From contig CANJYI010000110.1 of assembly GCA_947478975.1 (NCBI GenBank), positions 1 to 8,286 of the forward strand: a stretch of 8,286 nt of DNA, in the 5' to 3' direction. Below the pieces are notes generated by a model, which saw only the letters and a program-made list of their open reading frames with translations, did no database searches and had not been told where the DNA came from. Source of the DNA: Chthoniobacteraceae bacterium (GTDB lineage Bacteria > Verrucomicrobiota > Verrucomicrobiia > Chthoniobacterales > Chthoniobacteraceae). Positions 4,602 through 8,286 of the stretch are shown one piece after another. A program made the translations under genes and the position numbers. The stretch's first letter is position 1; each line of letters opens with the position of its first letter.

Positions 4602-6182
4602 ATGCGAAATCTCGTCCTCATCCTTGGCGACCAGCTCGATGCAGACTCCGCAGCCTTCGATGGTTTTGACCCGGGTTTGGACGCCATCTGGATGGCGGAG
4701 GTGGCCCATGAAAGCACGAAGGTGTGGAGCGGCAAGCCGCGCACCGCTCTTTTCCTGTCGGCGATGCGGCACCACCGCGAGGCGCTAAAGGCGAAGGGCT
4801 GGCAGGTTTTTTACAGGCAGCTCACGGGCTGCTCAGGCGTTTGGCAGGAGCCGGACGGGGCTTCAAGGAAGAGCAGTGCGGAGACGTTCAGCGCCGCTCT
4901 TGCGGAGTCTTCGGCGCGCCTTACTCCCCAACGGTGGGTCATCGTCGAGCCCGGCGAGTGGAGTGTGCGCAAGGAGATTTGCGAGGCGGCGGAAGCGGCC
5001 GGCATTGCTTTGGAAATCCGGGAGGACCGTCATTTCCTGTGCAGCCACGCTCAGTTTGCCGCCCATGCGGAGGGCCGCAAACAGCTCCGCATGGAGTTTT
5101 TCTATCGGGAAATGCGGCAGCGCCACGCCGTGCTGCTGGAAGAGGGCAAGCCTGCGGGCGGTGCCTGGAACTTTGACAGTGAAAACCGCAAAAGCTTCGG
5201 CAAAAGCGGGCCGCCGCTGCACGTGCCGCCAAGGCAGTTCAAGCCGGACGCCCTCACGCAGCAAGTGCTCGCGCTGGTGAACGAGCGCTTTGCCGATCAT
5301 CCGGGGGATCTCACTGCCTTTGACTGGCCGGTCACGGCCGGGGAGGCCGTACAGGCGCTGGAGGACTTCATCGCCCACCGTCTCGGCGAATTTGGAGACT
5401 GGCAGGACGCCATGTGGACCAACGAGCCATGGCTTTTTCACTCCCGCCTCAGCACCGTGCTGAACCTCAAACTGCTCCACCCGAGTCGGGTCATCGAGGC
5501 GGCCGAGAACGCATGGAAGCAGGGCCGGGCGCCACTTGCAGGTGTGGAGGGGTTCATCCGACAGATTCTCGGCTGGCGCGAATACGTCCGGGGGATTTAC
5601 TGGCGCCAGATGCCGGATTACATGGAGCTCAACGCCCTCGGTGCCGTCCATCCCCTGCCCCCATTCTACTGGACCGGCAAAACCGAGATGGTGTGCATGC
5701 AGGACGCCCTGGCACAGACGCTCAAATTTGGCTACGCGCACCACATCCAACGGTTGATGGTCACGGGCCTGTACGCGCTCATGTTCGGGGTGCGCCCCCG
5801 CGAAGTCCACGCCTGGTATCTCGCCGTCTATGTGGACGCGGTGGAATGGGTCGAACTGCCCAACACCCTCGGCATGTCCCAACACGCCGACGGCGGGCTG
5901 ATGGCCAGCAAGCCCTATATCGCCACCGGCAAGTATATCCAGCGCATGAGCAACTACTGCTCCGGCTGCCGCTTTGATCCCGCGGAAAGCACGGGGCCAA
6001 CCGCCTGCCCGTTCACGACGCTCTACTGGGACTTTCTGCTCCAACACGAACCCGCAATGCGGCTCAACCAGCGAATGTCCATGCAGGTCAGAAACCTCAC
6101 TCGCCTGGATGAATCCAAGCGCGAAGCCATCCGTTCCAAGGCCGCGCAGCTTCGAAGCGACGCCCAAGGCCCCGCCCGATAG
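4602..6182 (+). CDS. Iron-sulfur bacterial (6-4) photolyase/cryptochrome, PhrB/CryPro class
   Basis: This 526-residue flavoprotein belongs to the FeS-BCP branch of the photolyase family (deoxyribodipyrimidine photolyase-related), which uses FAD and blue light to repair (6-4) photoproducts. An N-terminal antenna-binding Rossmann domain starts MRNLVLILGDQLD. The family signatures GGAWNFDSENRK (186-197) and GWREYVRGIYW (324-334) are present. The [4Fe-4S] ligands are C365, C453, C456 and C469; the spacings 88, 3 and 13 equal those of Agrobacterium PhrB C350, C438, C441 and C454. At matching offsets are the active-site pair H380-H381 (PhrB H365-H366) and electron-transfer aromatics W357, W405 and Y406 (PhrB W342, W390, Y391). 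PhrB has about 507 residues. ATG 4602 is preferred over a GTG at 4596. The 38-bp gap after sufD suggests co-transcription. Some family members act as light sensors, so repair is likely but not certain. Confidence 0.93.
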   Translation: MRNLVLILGDQLDADSAAFDGFDPGLDAIWMAEVAHESTKVWSGKPRTALFLSAMRHHREALKAKGWQVFYRQLTGCSGVWQEPDGASRKSSAETFSAALAESSARLTPQRWVIVEPGEWSVRKEICEAAEAAGIALEIREDRHFLCSHAQFAAHAEGRKQLRMEFFYREMRQRHAVLLEEGKPAGGAWNFDSENRKSFGKSGPPLHVPPRQFKPDALTQQVLALVNERFADHPGDLTAFDWPVTAGEAVQALEDFIAHRLGEFGDWQDAMWTNEPWLFHSRLSTVLNLKLLHPSRVIEAAENAWKQGRAPLAGVEGFIRQILGWREYVRGIYWRQMPDYMELNALGAVHPLPPFYWTGKTEMVCMQDALAQTLKFGYAHHIQRLMVTGLYALMFGVRPREVHAWYLAVYVDAVEWVELPNTLGMSQHADGGLMASKPYIATGKYIQRMSNYCSGCRFDPAESTGPTACPFTTLYWDFLLQHEPAMRLNQRMSMQVRNLTRLDESKREAIRSKAAQLRSDAQGPAR

Positions 6183-6302
6183 GCTCCCAGGGTGCGGCGG
6201 TTTTCCGGCAAGACACGGCTTCCGGCTTCCTTACCCCAGTGAAGTCGCTAAGGATGCGCTTTGAGGTGGCCGGTTGCCGAGCACTCACCCGCGAGAACCC
6301 TT
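6183..6302. other. Gap between photolyase and PLD genes
   Basis: This 120-bp stretch holds no gene I can support. It contains a direct repeat CGGCTTC-CGGCTTC near 6218-6231 and several short GC-rich self-complementary words, but no hairpin followed by T residues and no convincing promoter hexamers. It is long enough for the downstream gene to have its own promoter. Confidence 0.5.
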
Positions 6303-7439
6303 ATGCCCGAAAAGACGTCCTGGGACAGTGAGACCCTTTATCTGGATGGAGACGAGTTTTACCGGGCACTGCTCTGCGAGATAGATCGCGCCAAGGTCTC
6401 AGTGGACATGGAGGTGTACATTTTTGAGGCCGGCGTCCTTGCAGAACGGATTTGTGACAGCTTCGAGCGCGCCACAAACAGAGGGGTCCGAGTGCGGCTT
6501 ATCTGCGACCACTGGGGCGGGCCTCTTGTCGATGACTCACTGCTTCGCCGACTGGAGGCATGCGGGGCCCAGGTTCACGTCTACCGGGGGATGCCGTGGC
6601 ACGTTCCCTCCTCCAAAGGCAGGAGACGCACAGGAGGTTTGCTCAGCATCCTGTCCCAGTTCTGGCGCCGTATCCGGACCCTCAACCGTGGTTTTCACCG
6701 CAAGGTCACCCTGATTGATTCCCGGGCAGCCTGGGTGGGGAGTCTGAATGTCTCGGATGTGCACCTGCGGGAAGTGGCCGGGGAGGCCGCCTGGCGCGAC
6801 ATCGGGGTGCGCCTGACGGGGAAGGATGTTTTGTCATTCAGACTCGCCTTTGAACGGATCTTTTTTCGCCGCCGCAAGGGGCTTTCCAAAGTCCTGGAAA
6901 AGCACTGGCTGGTCTCCTTCAACGACTCCTTCTGGGCCCGCTGGAAGATGAACTTTCAGATCAAGCAACGCATCAAAAACTTCAGGCAAAGGGTCTGGAT
7001 TCAAAACCCCTACGTCCTGCCGCCGCGCAGCCTCCTACGGGCCCTCTGCCGGCGCGCCCGAAAGGGCGATGTGACCATCATTCTGCCGGAAAAAAACGAC
7101 CTGGTCCTCATGCGGTACATCAACCACGCCATCCTCAAAAAACTCCTCCGCAGAGGAGTGCGCGTCTTTGAACGCGGCGGACCGTTTGCCCACAAAAAGG
7201 TGCTGATCGTCGACAGCACCTACACCATCGGCTCGGTAAACCTGAACCATCGCAGCTTTCTTCATGACCTGGAGGTGGAGGTCGTCCTGACCCGCGAACC
7301 GACGAAGCGGGCCCTGGAGGCGTCCTTTCTTGCGGACCTGGCCGAGTCGCGCCAGATCACGCTCCAACAACTCAAGGGCAGGCCCCTCTGGTTTAGTGCA
7401 GCAAGCCGGGTTCTCTTTTTCTTCCGCTACTGGTGCTGA
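6303..7439 (+). CDS. Phospholipase D-superfamily protein, cardiolipin synthase (ClsB)-like
   Basis: The 378-residue product carries two HxKxxxxD catalytic motifs, one per PLD domain: H132-K134-D139 (HRKVTLID, followed by VGSLN) and H297-K299-D304 (HKKVLIVD, followed by IGSVN). This two-motif layout, MEVYIFEAG near 36-44 and WRDIGVRLTG near 164-173 are typical of bacterial cardiolipin synthases, which join two phospholipids into cardiolipin. It lacks the two N-terminal membrane helices of ClsA and is nearer in size to E. coli ClsB (about 413). The C-terminus ends in a hydrophobic-aromatic tail (LWFSAASRVLFFFRYWC, 362-378) that may touch the membrane. ATG 6303 is chosen because the PLD fold begins soon after; a TTG at 6261 would add 14 unlike residues. 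Other PLD-family activities, such as phosphodiesterase or nuclease, cannot be excluded. It converges with the gene ending at 7488. Confidence 0.85.
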   Translation: MPEKTSWDSETLYLDGDEFYRALLCEIDRAKVSVDMEVYIFEAGVLAERICDSFERATNRGVRVRLICDHWGGPLVDDSLLRRLEACGAQVHVYRGMPWHVPSSKGRRRTGGLLSILSQFWRRIRTLNRGFHRKVTLIDSRAAWVGSLNVSDVHLREVAGEAAWRDIGVRLTGKDVLSFRLAFERIFFRRRKGLSKVLEKHWLVSFNDSFWARWKMNFQIKQRIKNFRQRVWIQNPYVLPPRSLLRALCRRARKGDVTIILPEKNDLVLMRYINHAILKKLLRRGVRVFERGGPFAHKKVLIVDSTYTIGSVNLNHRSFLHDLEVEVVLTREPTKRALEASFLADLAESRQITLQQLKGRPLWFSAASRVLFFFRYWC

Positions 7440-7487
7440 ACGCGGCACGGGTCCGCCCGCGGTGGCCGACAGGCTGACGTTTCCTGC

Positions 7488-8234
7488 CTACTTCCCTGCG
7501 GCAGGGAGCGCATTCCAGACCTTGAGGTCGTCGAAAAAGCCGTCCTTGCCCGCACAGCCCAGCTCTATCTTGGATTTGGTTGCGTGCCCGATTCCCGAGG
7601 ATTTCAAATAGCCGACGGCCTTCCCGTCGATGCTCACCCGCATCTCCTCCCCCACCGTCTCCACCTGAAGCGTGTACCAACGGCTCTTTTCAAGGTTGAC
7701 GGGAAACGACGCACTCCGCCCCACCAGCAGTTTGTCCCCCTCCGCCTTCCGGGCCGGATCCATCCGCATTTCGCGAATGTCGTTGCGCATGCCTCCGTCG
7801 CGCTCGTCGATGATCTGCACCGCATTGAGGCGCACCTGCGCGCGGCAGATGTGTCCGTAGTGGGCGCCGGTGTACTTCCGGTCGTCAAACTCCACGTCCA
7901 ACATGGACGCTCCTTCGAAACGGATCTTCACCTCGACGATGCTGTCCTTGGTCGGAATTTCGAGCCCGTGCACCGCCGCGTGCGGCTTGACCGCGGGCTT
8001 TCCATCGGTGGCCGGCACCTCCACGTCGCGCGTCTGCGCTCCCTTCAGCGCCCCGTTTTCAACAGTAAACGTCGGCACCACCTTGTGCCAGACGGCAGCC
8101 ACGCTGCCTTCGAAATCGTCACTAAAGAGCAGTTCGCCTTTCTTGCCAATGGCTTCGGCTGGGACCAGAGGGGGCGCAGCGATGAGCGAGACGGAGGCGC
8201 AGGCGGACAGGAGCAGTGAGGGGAGGAAACGCAT
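7488..8234 (-). CDS. Exported concanavalin-like (DUF1080/LamG-like jelly-roll) protein
   Basis: The 248-residue product starts with an export signal: basic R2, hydrophobic core FLPSLLLSACASVSLIAA (3-20), then PPLVP. Cleavage after A20 by signal peptidase I is likely, although LSAC at 9-12 also fits a lipobox and would make it a lipoprotein. The mature part looks like one all-beta jelly-roll domain: LLFSDDFEG near the start, ENGALKG, a central strand WYTLQVETVGEEMRVSIDGK, and DGFFDDLKVWNA close to the C-terminus. These are hallmarks of concanavalin-like domains related to DUF1080/3-keto-disaccharide hydrolase proteins, abundant in Planctomycetes and Verrucomicrobia and linked to glycan handling. 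I see no certain catalytic residues, so binding rather than hydrolysis is possible. It runs toward the PLD gene with 48 bp between the stops. No Shine-Dalgarno is seen. Confidence 0.75.
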   Translation of the reverse strand: MRFLPSLLLSACASVSLIAAPPLVPAEAIGKKGELLFSDDFEGSVAAVWHKVVPTFTVENGALKGAQTRDVEVPATDGKPAVKPHAAVHGLEIPTKDSIVEVKIRFEGASMLDVEFDDRKYTGAHYGHICRAQVRLNAVQIIDERDGGMRNDIREMRMDPARKAEGDKLLVGRSASFPVNLEKSRWYTLQVETVGEEMRVSIDGKAVGYLKSSGIGHATKSKIELGCAGKDGFFDDLKVWNALPAAGK

Positions 8235-8266
8235 GGGGAACCAGTTACCCCCCTATGGCGGCCTGT

Positions 8267-8283
8267 GAAAGTGTAAAACTTTC
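8267..8283. promoter_or_regulatory. Perfect inverted repeat upstream of the exported-protein gene
   Basis: GAAAGT (8267-8272) and ACTTTC (8278-8283) are perfect inverted 6-bp arms around a 5-bp AT-rich spacer, 32-49 bp upstream of the leftward ATG at 8234. Read on the minus strand it overlaps TTTACA, a plausible -35 hexamer, but no good -10 follows at the right distance. It could be an operator for a dimeric regulator; the window ends too soon to see what lies beyond. Confidence 0.35.
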
Positions 8284-8286
8284 CGG

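Noticed and set aside
4863..6167. Long minus-strand open frame opposite the photolyase gene
   Set aside because: Antisense shadow; the plus strand encodes all the photolyase signature residues.
6261..6302. TTG start for the PLD protein
   Set aside because: It adds 14 residues unlike PLD proteins and uses a rare start, whereas ATG 6303 is close to the domain start.
7451..7470. Possible terminator between the convergent genes
   Set aside because: The 7-bp stem has a mismatch and no T-run follows on either strand.

Overview
This 8.3-kb, GC-rich stretch looks like bacterial chromosome and is densely coded. My best guess at the source is Verrucomicrobiota or a related PVC-group bacterium. That guess rests on three things: a secreted jelly-roll protein of a kind common in Planctomycetes and Verrucomicrobia, the lack of purine-rich Shine-Dalgarno sequences before essentially every gene, and the high GC content. 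It is inference, not proof. I saw no tRNA, rRNA, CRISPR array, insertion sequence or phage gene.

Layout. The left edge holds the first ~31 codons of a leftward gene that begins with a hydrophobic export or anchor segment (95 to 1). A 284-305-bp divergent intergenic region follows, with two tandem palindromes just before a PerR/Fur-type regulator gene (401-925). Next come sufC (988-1770), sufB (1822-3234) and sufD (3271-4563), the three subunits of the SufBC2D iron-sulfur cluster scaffold. Only 38 bp after sufD lies a gene for an iron-sulfur bacterial photolyase of the PhrB/CryPro type (4602-6182). After a 120-bp gap comes a two-HKD phospholipase D/cardiolipin synthase-like gene (6303-7439). 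All six of these genes run rightward. The right end holds a convergent, leftward gene for an exported concanavalin-like protein (8234-7488), with a perfect inverted repeat in its upstream region.

How they may work together. The regulator aligns without gaps to Bacillus PerR over its whole metal-binding core. It keeps the structural Cys4 zinc site and four of the five regulatory metal ligands, but the fifth, the PerR Asp85 position, is a cysteine. The tandem palindromes before it, and a matching half-site 20 bp before sufC, suggest that it controls itself and the suf genes in response to metal or peroxide, a job done in other bacteria by IscR or SufR. SufBC2D would then build Fe-S clusters, and the next gene encodes a protein that needs a [4Fe-4S] cluster. 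The photolyase keeps the four cluster cysteines, the catalytic His pair and the electron-transfer aromatic residues at the exact spacing of Agrobacterium PhrB. The region thus reads as an Fe-S supply and DNA-light-damage-repair cluster under a PerR-like sensor. The partner genes sufS, sufE/sufU and sufA are not in the window. The PLD gene and the exported protein have no clear functional tie to this unit.
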